64,000 nt of DNA from Auriscalpium vulgare (lineage: Eukaryota > Basidiomycota > Agaricomycetes > Russulales > Auriscalpiaceae), in contig JAHBBC010000001.1 in the NCBI GenBank assembly GCA_019915015.1, forward strand, positions 1 through 64,000. The letters run 5' to 3'. Shown here in pieces: positions 44,301 to 56,745 of this stretch; the first letter of the stretch is position 1; each line of letters opens with the position of its first letter. The notes beneath the pieces are model-generated. The model was not told where the DNA came from. It worked only from the letters and a program-made list of their open reading frames with translations, and ran no database searches. The translations under genes and the position numbers were made by a program.

Positions 44301-45966
44301 CCGCACCTATAGCACCCGCGCTGCGCCCGTCCAGCGCGCGTATGAATCACCGCGCTGAGCTACAGAATGTCCCACTCCATGCGATGTCAGACCTAGCGCG
44401 TGCAGAGGATGGGGTGCGGATGACATACCTCGCTGGCCGCGCGCCGCTCGCCTGACATGACGTGGTCAAACAGCGCGTCCGTTCCCAGACGATATATTGC
44501 ATCGCACGTTGCGCTCTGCGTCCGGTCCGGCGCCGGCGACCAGGTTGTGTGTGGAGCGGCATTCAGAGAGCACAACGAGGGTAACAGATACTGTGGTGAG
44601 GTTAGTGTATGGTTCTCTGAAAGAGGGGAGAGCGCTTAAAGCGCGGGAGCTCATCGCTGCATACAATACAGTGCTCGCCGGCGGCAGATGGTCGAGGCGA
44701 CGGAGGCGACGGGTGGCACGCGGGCTAGCGGATACGAACGTCATGCAGCCTTCAGTCCTAACCCTAAGAGGGGACCCGCAGAGGAGCATACAGTGCATAG
44801 ATAGCGTGCTGTGGTTCGCTGACTTGCAACAGCACCCTCGTGTGCGCGCTTCACGGGCGCTAGCGTGTGTGCTTCGGCTCGGAAATGCTGCGGAACAAAT
44901 GACATGGAGAAGCGCGAAGGAGAGAAGGTACTGCAGGACCAGTTGAATGCGAGCCAGGAAGGCGCCCTGCACCCTTAGCCGCTGTCCTGTGACTTTGCTT
45001 ATCCAGGGCTACCGTCGGGCCGTCGGTGAGGCACTGACTGGTGTAGTTGAATTGACTGCGTTACATACCAAGGCGCTATGATCGATTGACAACATATGTA
45101 CTCGAACAAGCTATCTGTGATTCACGTATGGCATGAGTACGATGGACTGGCAGGCGCCGGCGTAGATTACTCACCCGTAATATGTGACACCAATGCCGCT
45201 TGCTCATCAGACTCTGATCAGCCTCGCAACGCAGCATAGTCACGGGCAAGGCACCGCGCCATCGTGGACCATCGGGGCCTCGTCCCGTGAATAACGTTTG
45301 GTGTGCTGGCATCCGGGGTGCCGCTGAAGTTCCAGGACGGGGTGATCGCCCCGAAGGCGCCAGTGGTCGCAGCGCCACTAGGATCCCGCCTCCGCAGCAC
45401 TGTACGGATAACCAAACATCCCAAGAAAAAGCCACTGCGCATATGAGCGCTAGTGGGTCGCAACGCAAAAGAAAAGATCCGGGGGAAGAAGTCGCTAGGA
45501 TGAGCCTCTCGCCACAGCTGTTTACGCGCGGCCGGGGCTTGGAGAATCCACATCGTCGACGGTGGGCATACACGAGTACGATTAGGTACTAGCCCAGGAG
45601 AATGGGCTTGTATCCAAAAAGACGGTCCCTCGGTCGACAACCGAGCTGGTGCGCAGGAGTCCCGGTAGATCGTTAGGCGGCAGTCCGCATATGTCGCGAC
45701 CCCTGCCATGCGGCGATAGCCATGTGGGTCGGAAGCCTGAAATAACGGGAGTGAGCGTCTGCTCACAGCTGCGCGGCCTCATTGATAGCCATATTGCACA
45801 TGGCGACTGGCGTCCAGGAAACCAAAGAGGAGCGCATAGGAAAGATCTGAGCTGGGCGACGTGGAGGCGAGAGGCAAGAAGCTGGCTGGCAGAAAAAGGA
45901 GATACGTTCTATATGCGGATAATCGCGTGGCGCGACGGTGAGCTCGACGTTTTCCGTCCGCCCATC
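41384..45966. other. Interval without a recognisable gene; possible decayed gene on the minus strand
   Basis: Minus-strand pieces near 44570-44400 (APHTTWSPAPDRTQSATCDA...MSGERRAASE), 44140-43980 and 43680-43300 look exon-like, some with membrane-helix character (WIWHAVALTSIALVITC). They do not join into one frame, and no family is recognised. A fungal multi-pass receptor-like gene in decay is one guess. Positions 41937-42023 contain a 43-bp tandem duplication. Confidence 0.4.
41937..42023 (+). repeat. 43-bp tandem duplication
   Basis: CCGGTGCGGTTACTTATCTT...AAGACGAGTCGA is followed directly by CCGGTGCGGTGACTTGTCTT...AAGACGAGTCGA, with a handful of differences. Confidence 0.85.
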
Positions 45967-47289
45967 ATGTCCGCCTACGCAACACAGCGACATTCGCCCG
46001 CCTCCTTTTCGTCCCCGGCGTCGACCACGCTCTTTCGTCGCCTGACATGGGAGGGCACCGTGCCGCTCGAGATACGCGTCGACTCCAAGGAACTGCCGGC
46101 GAACAGTAACCGCGGATTGGAAGTGTACTTCATCCAGGCCGCACGTGTCACATATCTCCCGCTGTTGATCCCAGAGATCAAGCGCTTCCTGCTCGACGTG
46201 GTCTTTGACGAGGATGCGGCGAGGCTGCTGAAGGAGGAGGACTGGTGGTTCGAGAGCGAGGAGGGCAATCTGCTCAAATGGTGCGTGCGATCGCGATGCC
46301 TCCACAGCGCCGAAGTGCTCAGCTCGATATCATCCAGGCACTGGCCGGTCGGGCTCGTCTACGACAACCACACCACCCTCCTGTCCTCGCAAGCAGGAGC
46401 GTCGAGCTCTGCAAAGTCGGCTGCTGCCGTGCCCCTGCGGCTCATCCTGCATCTCGCCTCGCCGCCGACGGATAAGCTGCTGCTCTCGCCAAGCGCAGAG
46501 TCATGCAAGCAGGCCTTCATGGGCCAGCTCAAGGAGGCCGACTTCATTCGCTGGGGCAACACCAAGCGAATGACCGGGCTCCGGAAACAGGAGCAGGACG
46601 GTATATGGGAAGGCATCAAAGAACGTGAGTATCAGCGCGCATCATACGTGCGAATCTCTTTTAATGCATTATTGATCCAGACAATTTCGACGACTATTGG
46701 CGCGTCGCGTCCAAGGTCACTCCGACGACGACGCCAGGGCGGCCGAGCTCCCCTCCCGTGCAATCTGCAACGTCTACTCTGCATGCGCGGCCCCCGTCGG
46801 CGGATCCTCAAGGCGCTCCGGATCGTGATGGCGCGTACGTCGTGCGCAGTGTCCCGGTCAGACTGTATTTGCCGGAGGGCCCTGTGATCCAGGACCTCGC
46901 CCCGCCTTTGCTCGAGGATGGTACGTGCTCTCTAACGTCTGAATCCTATCATTCCTGCGCAATGCAGTGCCACCGCGCCCGCTGTCAATTGCAATCATCC
47001 TTCTTGCCCGCCATACCCGCATCTCGCCGTTATGGTTCTATGCTGATGGTCGTCGGTATGCGCAGGCTCGCCAAATACACTGTCCGACTTCCTGTCGCTG
47101 CACCTCCCGCTTCTCTTCCCCGCGCCGTCGTCCTCGACACAGGCGCCCCGTAACCTTGCCTACGCGCTCATCCAGGGCGTGCTCGCGCCTCCCGAAGCCG
47201 AGCTCGCGTGGCTCGGCGCGTGCATGTCAGGCGCGGATGGCTGGGTCAACATCTGCATTGGGCTTTTGCGCGAGCCCGGCGGCCGGTAG
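45967..47289 (+). CDS. ATG5: Autophagy protein ATG5
   Basis: Exons 45967-46280, 46338-46624, 46681-46920 and 47066-47289 give 354 residues. Family landmarks in order: TLFRRLTWEGTVPLEIRVDS; YFIQAARVTYLPLL; WWFESEEGNLLKWHWPVGLV then YDNHTT; LRLILHLASPP; QLKEADFIRWGNTKRM with IWEGIKE; FDDYWRVASKVTP; VVRSVPVRLYLP; NTLSDFLSLHLPLLFP; and ALIQGVLAPPEAELAWLGAC followed by GWVNICIGLLREPGG. ATG5 is conjugated to ATG12 and, with ATG16, forms the E3-like complex that lipidates ATG8 at the phagophore. Where animal ATG5 has ALK at the conjugation site, this protein reads FIR; the acceptor lysine is probably the one in GNTKRM, as I recall for other fungi. The third intron is long (145 nt); an alternative with an extra small exon is possible. 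Confidence 0.92.
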
Positions 47290-48181
47290 GCGTGGCGTAA
47301 GGTCTGGATGCGCCCCGTAGGCAAGCGGCGTCCCTGCCTACCTCCGACGTTCGAGGGCTCGGGTTGTTGTCGTCTTCTATATCACTAGAAGTTCCTCTCG
47401 CCAAAATTATACATTCAACATGCGACACTTGTGGGGTCGGATGGTAGCGGGCACCGATCGCCTCGAACCGCAGCAGTGTGTTACATCTCGTAGTGGGTTT
47501 GATGTCGCCCAGGGCTAGAAACAAAGCAGAACATCCATCATTGGTACAAAGACGCGTGGACCAGACTGCGCTGTTTGATCGCATGCAGTGCATTGGAGGG
47601 GGGCGGCCGCCAGCTCGCGGCCCGTAGTGACTGGACCTCGGCCGGAGGCCGACTTGTTGTACCCTGCGGGTTGCACGGTGCGGCCACGGCGGCGACATTC
47701 TGTGTCGTACTGCCCTTCGCTCAAGAAAAGCCCATCAGCGCTAGTACCTAAGAGGCACATAGGCGCAGCAGACGCCAGCGATGTTCCTCGCGCCTACGCC
47801 TCGACCCGCTACGAGAACCGCATGCACGACTCCTCGAGCCTCGCGGCGCTCCGACACGGAGGGGCCTGTGCCGTCCGCCTACACCGTACCCCCGATATAG
47901 AAACATGCCGGCCGACGCTAGAGGGCAAGCGAGATAGAATCTGATAAGCGACACACGCGGTGAGATTTTATGGATCCGATATGTACTATACACGTTATAT
48001 GGCTACTACGATAGGTGGCGCTACAGAGGGGGAGGGAAACGTCGGTGGAAGACCAGCCAAGAAAAAAGATGCTACTAAAGGAACGTCCATGCGCGAGGGC
48101 GCTCGCGGCGCCCCTCCCGCCTCGTCGTATTAGTGCCCCGGTCACCCTGCGACACGCGCTGCAGCACATCCCGTGGACGGC
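47290..48181. other. Interval between the convergent ATG5 and Zn2Cys6 genes
   Basis: Both neighbours end here, so this holds two 3' UTRs. No coding region or RNA gene recognised. Confidence 0.55.
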
Positions 48182-49712
48182 TCAATGCGACGAGAACGCG
48201 CCCGCGCCCGACGCGCTGGACAGCGAGACCTGCTGGAGCTGCACGACGGACGTCCACGTGCTGCGGTAGAGCGTGCGCTCGCCCGCATTCGCGCCCGTTG
48301 AATCATTGAGCCCCATATTGACTGCCATCTTGGTCGCCATCTGCAGACGGGCGTAAGCGCTATCTCAAACCTTCATCGGTAACTAGGGGGTGTGACGCAC
48401 CTCGCTGTACTGGCTGAAGCCTGCACCACGCACGCAAGAACTCTCAGCGCCGGGGCGAGGACGAGGCGTGGGAGAAGGCTCACCTGAAGCGCGGCCGCTC
48501 TTGTATTCGGTCCATGCGAGGATGATCACGGCGTGCAGGATCTCGATGTACGGAACGTGGGGGCTGTCCCCCAGAAGGTGCTGGTGATTGAGGGGCATGA
48601 GAAGCGGGATGAATAAGACGCCGGCAAGCTTACGCACCTTCGCCATGTCACAATAGGCGTTTGCCACCACCGTCACTCCGCGCCCCACAATTTCCGGCAT
48701 CTGCGAGTACCTGCGCAGCGCGTCAGCGCTGGACGACACGGAGCGCGGGGCAGGATACGCACCTGCACGCGACCCCGGCCATGCTGTTCGCGAGCAGCGG
48801 AGAAAGCGTGTTCTCGTAGATCCGCTTCGAGACATCGTCATACGACAAGAAAGGGAAAAGTCGGCCGAAATGCTCGAAGAAGACCTGCACGAGGTGGGCC
48901 ATGATGCTCGAGTGTGGGCGATTAGGTTGGCGGGGGTCGAACAGATTGGATATTGGGAGGTCGCGTTGGGCCATGGAGAGCGAGCGATCGCGGTAGAAGG
49001 TGGAGGACGCATCGATGGGGTGGCTGATGGCCATTGCGCCGCGCCCCGTTTGCGAGGGCATCAGGGAGGGTAATTGCGTGGCTCCGTATGAGGAGCTGGA
49101 CATCGATCGTGTGTCAGTCAGCGCGCCGGCAAAGAGGGGGGAAGGTGCAAAAAAAGCGTACGCGGGCCGCGCGTCCGGTTCAGGCGAAAGCCAGAGGTCC
49201 GCAGACGACTGGGGGGACGCGTTGCCGTAGGAGGACGGGGAGCCGGACGAGTAGCGCGACGGCTGGCTCTGGTCCGACGGGGGCGACGGCAGGCCGGTCG
49301 CGTACCAGGCGCGGGGATCCGCCGCGTCGTCGCGGGCAGCGATGGACGGCATGAGCAGCGCCGCGTCCGCGCGCGCGCCACCGTGTGGCGAGGACCGCCT
49401 GCTGTGCGCCGCGGACCGCGACGAGGAGGCGGACGAGGAGCCGGTGACGATGCGGCTGCGCTCTGCAAAGTAGCGCTCCCGGTCGCGGAACTGGCAGGCG
49501 GTGTTCGCGGCCTCGCAGGCCTCGCAGCGGTCCTGGGCCTTGACCTGGACGCACTTGATCTTCTTGAGACGGCTGGGGGAGGGTGAGTGGGACGGGGGGC
49601 GGGACGGGGGGGTGTGCGCGTACCAGTTGTCGCAGGAGGTGACGAGGCGGGGCCGTTTCTTGTGTGTCTGGTTGAGCTGGGGGGCCTCGAGGACGAAGCG
49701 CAGGTTGTCCAT
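48182..49712 (-). CDS. Zn2Cys6 fungal-specific transcription factor
   Basis: Six exons (49712-49624, 49572-48763, 48710-48638, 48580-48484, 48420-48401, 48340-48182) join in phase to 415 residues. The binuclear zinc cluster is split by intron 1: CDNC | RLKKIKC, then eight residues, C-EAC, six residues, C (C-x2-C-x6-C-x8-C-x2-C-x6-C). It is followed by RDRERYFAERSRI and a long Ser/Pro-rich linker. The C-terminal part starts with IMAHLVQVFFEHFGRLFPFL and includes a middle-homology-like piece (HLLGDSPHVPYIEILHAVII, LAWTEYKSG, MATKMAVNMGLND). At 415 residues it is shorter than most family members (600-900), ending soon after the regulatory domain begins. Exon 5 is only 20 bp. Target genes unknown; it is expected to act in the nucleus. 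Confidence 0.88.
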
Positions 49713-50884
49713 GGCGCGGGGGGCGTGTGGGCGGGGCGGAGGCGCGACTGTGAGGATGACCGGAAGTAAATAGCAGAGCAAATGACACGCCTGTGCGTTA
49801 TATAGGGATCCGGCATCACGGAGACGCAAAGAGGATCTGGCGCGGCGGACGGCAGATCGGCGGCCCCCCAACGCTGCAGCCGCCAACGCAGCAGCGAGGC
49901 AGGATCTGTGGACCTAGCGACCAGATCCGACTGACACGGGGGCGATGCACCGTTCGAACCGCCTCCTGACCCACGTTCACAGACAAACCGGTCCGCCGCG
50001 TGCTGGTCGGCTCAGTGCGCTGACTCCTCGCGGGCGGGCGCTCGTCAACGCGACAGAGCGGGGTCGGAATCTCAATGTCCCAGCCCCCCTCCCCCGCCAG
50101 TCATCGCAAAGTCAATCTGGCGTCGCGCCTGGTATCCGAGTGCACTTGAATCGCCGGCCGAAATGCGATGCCTCGGCACGCACGTCGTTCGTTGAGTTGC
50201 CGGCGACGGTCGACGCTGGGGCAGCCTTCGGAGGCGTGGTCGCGGACCCTACGGCTGCCTCGCTGACTCCAGCTCTGATGAGCACACGCTGACTGTCCAT
50301 GGAACGCGACAGAATAATCGGGCAGCTGAGCTATCATCTACCGTACACATGCGCCCGCCGCCCACTGGAAGCGCCTCGCATCCCAGGGTCAAACACCAAC
50401 GACGCCGCGGAAAAAGAAGCTCACGAGTCGTCGAGCCCCAGACAAAACGGCCAGCGACCAGCGTCTACCCCGAGTACAAGGGCCGGCGCAGGTGGGCCGC
50501 CGTCGGTGACTTCGCGGTGGCTGGCGCCTCTCGCTGCGCCCGACCTTGCATGCGCCATCACGATATGTCCCAGCGGCGTGCATGGGTTCCGCGTGCTTTC
50601 CGAGATGCGCCTGATAGATGGGCGCGATCGAGGCAGTGGTGGCACCGCAAAGTACCTGTTGATGACGCACGATTGGCGCGACCCGACATCGCGAATCACT
50701 TTGCGGCCAAGAGGACACCGCGCTCGTGCGTCACGGTCAGAGGGCGGTGAGCCGCGTAGGGCGTGCCGCGCACTCGACGCATCGACCATCACATCACGGC
50801 CCATTAAATTCCGATATAACTTATCTATAGACAGAGTGAGTCAGGTAGTCGTCACGAGCCGCCGCAATCTTCCTCCAGGGGGTG
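49713..50884. other. Upstream region of the Zn2Cys6 gene and 3' flank of the transporter gene
   Basis: No gene recognised. A plus-strand open frame (50299-51132) overlaps the transporter's last exons in antisense and is not supported. Confidence 0.5.
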
Positions 50885-52791
50885 TCAGTGGGGCAGCCGA
50901 GACGCTGGGGGTCGGTTTTCACCGTCCGAAAACAGGAGCTCGTCCTCTGGCAAGTCGAAAAGCACCTCCTGCCGCACCTCCACCGACGGTCTACGTTCCT
51001 CGAATGAATCGCGCGACGCTCGCCTTGGCCCATCCTGGAACGACAAAATACGTAGAGACGTCAGCACCACATACACCAGACCCAGGTCAGGCCAGACTTT
51101 TTACCTACCGTTTCAAAATCGGCAGGGTGTGACACCAGCGGCATGGACTCGAGCTGGAGCTGGTAACCATCTTCTCGCCCTTCGTCGCCCTCGGCAATGG
51201 GGTTCCCATGTGCGTCCAGGGGCACAGACGAGCCCACCGACTTGCTGTACTTGTGGTAGGTGAACAGCGCGATACCTGATAAAGACGGGTTTCAGCACAA
51301 CGTAGCGGCGCCGCCACGCGGGGACAAAATTCAGAGGTCACAATGGCGCCGGCAGCTCGTCCGGCACGGCCGCGCAGATCCTGCCGCAGCCACGCAGGTG
51401 GGCCAACTCGGCTCGGTGGGGAAGGAGATGAACGTGAAACACGCACCGCAGACGGTAATTGCGACGCCCGTGATATTTAGGGGTGTAAGCTCGTCCCCAA
51501 AAAACCACGCCGACACGGTGATCGTCGCGACCTCCTTTGCGATGCCGGCAATAGACATGGGCACGACGCCGGTCCGCTGGATTATGCTGCACCGTGCGGC
51601 GCGTCAATGATCACTCAAGAAATTGCTGTGGGAAGTACACGCACTAATACTCACTGAGGACCATGCTGAACGCGAGGATTCCGGGAAGGAAGAGGAGCAG
51701 AAGCGTTCGAAGCGTCTCGCCTGTGCCCGCGAAGAAGTGGCTCTGGAACATTGTCGACCACGGATCTAGTATAGCGCTGATGACTGCGAGCGTCAGCCCC
51801 ATGACTGGCGCGAGCCAGAAGATTGTTGCGGCGGGATTATTCAGGCCCATTTCCTTGTTTCGGAGCAGGACCTGGGTGAGGCTCCAACGAAGTCCGCCCA
51901 GGGCGCTAGCCGATAGCACAAGGATGAATCCCGGCAGCACAAAGTGCGTCTCGGTAGCGACCATCAAGAGGACGCCCGAGAATATGAGGAATATAACGGC
52001 AATGAGGCGGATGGAGAACTCCTCGAGGCGGAAGAGGAATGCGAAGATCAGCACGAAGATGAGCGACGATGATTTGCACATTGCTGTGCGCGGGGCGCGT
52101 CAATGTGAATGACTCGCGTGAAATATGCTGACGAACGACGCACTGTAGAATGATAGGGTAATGGTTTTGAGGGACAAATTCGATAGGCCGATGTCGAGAC
52201 CCGTAGTCACAGCGGTCGGCGCCGCCTTTTTCCTAACAAAGAACAACAGATCCATCAGCCTGTCAGCATTCGAAGGCAATTTACGTGGATTGTCCGCTAA
52301 GAAATGAATGGAAAGGAAGATGGGAACCCCGCCAGCGGGTGCCGTTCGGGTGTCCGCCCGCGCTTGTGAGACGCGCCGAAGAGTGAGAAAGGCACTCACG
52401 CGTAGTCCGCGCTTGACGGGCTGTTGTCCGGACGGAAGTGCCGTGGCCAGCCGAACCGCATGACCGCGGCGAACATGAACTGGACGAACATGTGCAGCAT
52501 GGTGACGAATAGCGGGTACGGGAAGCCGAAGTGCTCGGGAGAGAACATCCATTTGTTGTACAAGGACAGCACGAGGGCGAAGAGAAACCTACGGCTATGT
52601 TAGAATTGCCGGGTTTCGAAGCGGAGGATGACGCACCAGGATGCGATGAAGAGCGCGTTTATGATCGCGTTTCGCATGAATAATCGCTTTTTCTCCTCCT
52701 TCGTCGCCATGTGTACGTGTAAGGGGGCATACTCGAGTGCTTCTGACGTGTATGGGGGAGGTGAGCCTTCTTGGTCAGGCGCGACTGGCAT
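50885..52791 (-). CDS. SLC35C2/YMD8-like nucleotide-sugar / triose-phosphate transporter
   Basis: Seven exons (52791-52637, 52588-52400, 52232-52144, 52083-51651, 51586-51447, 51275-51109, 51034-50885) join without error to 440 residues. Key segments: FLFALVLSLYNKWMFSPEHF; TGLDIGLSNLSLKTITLSFY; TMCKSSSLIFVLIFAFLFRL; EEFSIRLIAVIFLIFSGVLL; LSASALGGLRWSLTQVLLRN; LFLPGILAFSMVLSD; RTGVVPMSIAGIAKEVATIT; and GDELTPLNITGVAITVCG. These match the SLC35C2 branch of the drug/metabolite transporter fold: ten membrane helices, Golgi or secretory pathway, implicated in GDP-fucose supply in animals. The cytosolic C-terminus is long and acidic, ending FDLPEDELLFSDGENRPPAS. Intron 2 has two possible acceptors, one of which would add about nine residues (LMDLLFFVR). 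Confidence 0.9.
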
Positions 52792-53289
52792 GGTGTGACG
52801 GTGTGCGACCTCAGGTCATGAATTTGACTCGGGGGAGGCGAAGGCTGCGAAGTTTTTCGAGTTTTGCACAATAGCGTATCAAAATGTGCTCTTTGAGGTC
52901 TCTGTGGTGGCGATTGAGGGCAACATCAGCTCCCACTCGAGGAGACAGGTCGGCAGGAGTTGTCCCGCGCCTGGTTGATGTGTCGACGTACCTGACACCA
53001 CTCGGACCGGACACTCCAGCGGTGCTGCGTGAGGACTATAGAGACACCGTAGCCGTTTCCCGTAAGATCGCAGTGGAGGAGTGGACGGTGGTTATGGTAC
53101 AGAGCGAGCTGGCCGCGAGCCTCCGACGTTGTCGCGCACGCCGATGCGGAACGTGGGTAACATATGATCGTGGGAACGTTGACTTGTCCCGCCCTTCAAG
53201 CGCTCCTGGCACTGCTCGTCTGCACTGCTATCCCCGCCCTGCTTTGCATTTACTGAATACACATCAACTTCGTCTTTCCGTACTTTGCC
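52792..53289. promoter_or_regulatory. Shared divergent promoter of the transporter and MED31
   Basis: The transporter starts at 52791 (minus) and MED31 at 53290 (plus), so this 498-bp interval must carry both promoters. No clear TATA box was identified. Confidence 0.6.
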
Positions 53290-53819
53290 ATGTCCCAAGG
53301 TCCCGCTGCATTGGGCCTCGATGCTGAGGTCAGAGTCAAGAACCGCGCACGATTCGAGCTCGAGCTCGAATTCGTACAAGCACTCGCGAACCCCTTCTAC
53401 CTCCATTCTCTCGCGCAACAGGGCGTGCTCAACCAACCTGCCTTTGTCAACTACTTGGAGTATCTGCAGTATTGGAAGCAGAAAGACTACGCCCGCTTTA
53501 TCCTGTACGTGTGCACGCGACTGAGCACGCTCGTGGCTGATCAGTTCGGGCAGCTATCCGCACGCTCTCCATCATCTCGAGCTTCTGCAGCATGAAAAGT
53601 TCAGGGAGGAGATATCCAAGGACGGGTGGAGGGACTTTCTCAGCCAGAAGCAGTACGATCACTGGCGGACGTGGTGCGTGCTGTGCAGATCTATCTCTGT
53701 GCCTATGCTTATGCGAGTGTTCTAGGCGGCAGCCTCAGCATCTGGCAGGCCAAGATCCAGCGGACGCCACGAAGGAGCAAGATCTCGGCCTCGCAGCCGA
53801 CACGCATGGAGACAACTGA
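53290..53819 (+). CDS. MED31: Mediator complex subunit 31 (SOH1)
   Basis: Exons 53290-53504, 53554-53673 and 53726-53819 give 142 residues. The conserved core is complete: RFELELEFVQALANPFYLHS; LAQQGVLNQPAFVNYLEYLQ; YWKQKDYARFIL, then (after an intron) YPHALHHLELLQHEKFREEI; and FLSQKQYDHWRTW. MED31 is a small, highly conserved subunit of the Mediator middle module, which bridges activators and RNA polymerase II in the nucleus. The C-terminal tail (GQDPADATKEQDLGLAADTH) is acidic and variable, as in other fungi. The ATG directly precedes the first family residues (ATGTCCCAAGG), so the start is secure. Confidence 0.93.
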
Positions 53820-55549
53820 AAAAGGCGTCCTGCTCCTCGGTCGATGCATCTACTCTACGTTTCCGGCTTCCTACTTGTGCAGCCACGGCCGAGGCGTCTG
53901 CTGTTCCAGACCCCTCGAGCCGGAAGGATGGGGGCGACGCAGTCTGACACCCGGGCCGTTTCCCGCAGCTACAGCCTGTCCTCACGCATGTACCATTTGC
54001 CTTTAACTCCATTACCGTCCGCGCTCCAATGCTCAATATGCGAACTCAAGCCCCACTGTTCGAACCATCGCCGCGTAGCTCGCTCATCGACCGGTCTGCC
54101 AAGCCAGCCCGTCTGGGGCGTGCCGCACCGTCGACATCTGCTGCAGGCTGTAGACGCCCTTCCGATCGCGTCGTACGAGCAGGGCGGACGACGGAGCTCA
54201 CAATCGGTGACCAAATTTGCTATCCGAAGCCGTTCGTCAGTGCCGGTTGAATACCGTATTGCAGAAGTTATACGCGACCCGCAGGTACCCGAACGTCCAC
54301 TGTAAGTAGCTTCCCGCTCACACAATACAATCCGTATATTGCATTTTGACGAAATTTAATGCCCTGAAGCATTGGCCCCGATCGCGCCGGTATCCCGCGC
54401 AATACGAGCGCCGTAAAAGGCGTCGTCTTTCCCAAGCACCTTCGTGCAAGCGACAATCCGCCCTTCCGTGGCTCGCCTCTGGGTGATCTGATGATCATGC
54501 ACCTGTCTGCCGCACGGCAAATTTCATCTTGTCGTTTGCTCGTTTGGATGGCCTGCGGGTGCGGTCAAACCTCGGTCCTGCGCGTGTTTCACACCTGGTC
54601 CTCGACTGACTAGACTGACGACCAGAAGAATCGCCTGTCATTAACGACTCTCGCCAAGGCTCGCAAATTCGGTACCCTTTACATCTCATCGTCTGAAGCT
54701 CCCCCCGCCGGTCAACTCCTACGGGCATCTCGACACCGAGTTCGAATTCTACTTGCCACCGCATACCCTTTTCTTCGCCGCGTCGTCATGCCATGGCATC
54801 TGTGAGCGCCGCAATCCGCACTGCGCATCACAGTGAGGACTGCTTGTACTCCTGGCACATTGGGTCCTAGGCGACGACCAGAACCCGGCGGCCCTTTCCA
54901 CCGGTCGGCCATGTGCTGGCGCCGGCGCCTTCTTCAACACAATATAGCGCGTGGCCGTATGTATTGGGGGCAACGCGAGTCTGACCCGTAGGAACCCTGT
55001 CAACGATCTTCACGCCTCGTGGCTGCACTCGTCATTTCACCTCCAGCCTCTCGTTCCCTCCTAGCTTCGACCGCCACCAACGCTTCGCTCGGCACGACCG
55101 AGTTCCACGCGCCGCCGCGTTTTCGCCTGTCGGGTGTCGCCTGCGACGGCGGCCATGGCATCCGTCAATCAGCTTCGCGGATTATGACGAGTATGGGCGG
55201 TGGGCATACTGCACCCGCTGCGGTTTGGCTGCCGAGTCACCCTCAATAGAGCGGGCGGACCTTATCAGGTACGAACGGATATCGTCGCATCGGCTGCTCG
55301 ACGTTGACAAGGGACAATTCCACCTCAGAATTCAATTACAGCGCCCGCGTCATGGCTGTCTTCGGCAGCGCAAAATCATGCGAAAGTGCGATCGTGAAGC
55401 ACGTCAGCAGCATACGAGGTTTGGGTGAGGTCCCGCTCCTCCCGACGCAACCGTCGTCCGTAGCAATCAACTTTGCGCATCTTGGACGATTCCCTGCACA
55501 CCGTGCCCTCCGATGTATTGCAGTGCATCTGAGCATAGGCATGCTTTAA
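53820..55549. other. Interval between MED31 and the right arm, with coding-like exons at the end
   Basis: Most of it shows no gene. Near 55175-55268 a plus-strand exon-like stretch reads FADYDEYGRWAYCTRCGLAA then ESPSIERADLIR, followed by a possible 43-nt intron and NSTSEFNYSARVMAVFGSAK with SCESAIVKH. The same words return at the arm edge (55550 onward) as ERADLSR and SESSIVKH, so a ~300-bp module is tandemly duplicated here and the right arm seems to begin inside a repeated gene-like unit. Confidence 0.45.
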
Positions 55550-56745
55550 ATGGAGCGGGCGGATCTTAGCAGGTGCGAACAGAAATCCTCGCCTCGGCTG
55601 TCCGACGCTCACAATGCCACCTCAGGTTTCTGCACGCTGTCGGCGAAATGGGCGTGCCGCACCTTCTTCGACAGCGCTTGCGCTTCGTGCACAAAGCCAT
55701 CCGAAAGTTCTATCGTGAAGCACTTCGTCGTTTACAAAGGTTCGTGTGCCTTCATCCCAGTGTCGCCGCGTCCTTCAGCTCTTTGTCTCAGCTCGCCCAT
55801 TCTACGGCCGGTGTGGATGTGCATTGGCGGTCACGCAGCGTGGAACTCCGCACACATCGTGCGTACAAAATGTTATGCTCGACCGCCACTGTGATTACGA
55901 CTGTAGGGTATCTCTCTTCCAGCGGTCCCACCAAGCTTACCCCAGGTTTACGCCCCTCCTCACCCGGCTCAGCTGTACACTCCTACATGCAGCTGACCGG
56001 GAGGGCACCAGGAGCGTGAGCGGCTCGAATCACTTACCACCATCAAGCTTCGAAAGGTGATTATTAGGTTTAATTGCGGGGAACAATGCTGACTTATCTC
56101 GGTGTAGAGCGACGGATCCCGGTAAGCGGGCGCGCGGCGCTCGGAGAGGTGGCAGCCTCCCCGAGCGCGGCGGTGAAGGGGTAGAGACGGTGGCGAAGGG
56201 CGACCGAGTCGGCTCGCCATTTGGCAGCGCTGCGTGCACCCCCTCGTGAGTGGCCCATCGCTGAGATATCATTGATGGTGGCATATGTGCTCACCACGCC
56301 ATCTAGAAACATTGTCGCCCGGCGTGGCCGACCTGCGGCTGGATCACCAGGTCTGCAAGGGCGGGAGCTTATACGCGCCAGCGCGAAGCGGGGGACAGGG
56401 GCCGACGGGCCCGCCCGTTGGGGCGAGTCGATAGTCCATGGAATAAAACGGTAGTCCGTGGAGCAGGGGCCCTCCCCCTGGCGGGGAGGGCGAGGGCAAT
56501 GAAGAATTGGGTGGATCGCGCGGGATTTTATGTACCCGTTGTCTTTGTCCGTTCGTCTTTTTCTTTGTTTCGCTTTTTCTTCGTGAGCGGGAACCGGGCT
56601 CGATATGACAGTAGCCGCAAAATAGCGCGTGTATGCTTGCTGCAATTGCAATCTGTAGTCTATTATAAGTGAGCCAGTCGGCGGGAGGGCGCGGGCTGTG
56701 CTAACAAGGACAAACATCGCCTCGTCGCGCGGTCACCTTCTAGCC

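Noticed and set aside
50299..51132. 277-codon plus-strand frame
   Set aside because: It overlaps the last two exons of the SLC35C2-like gene in antisense; those exons join perfectly in phase.
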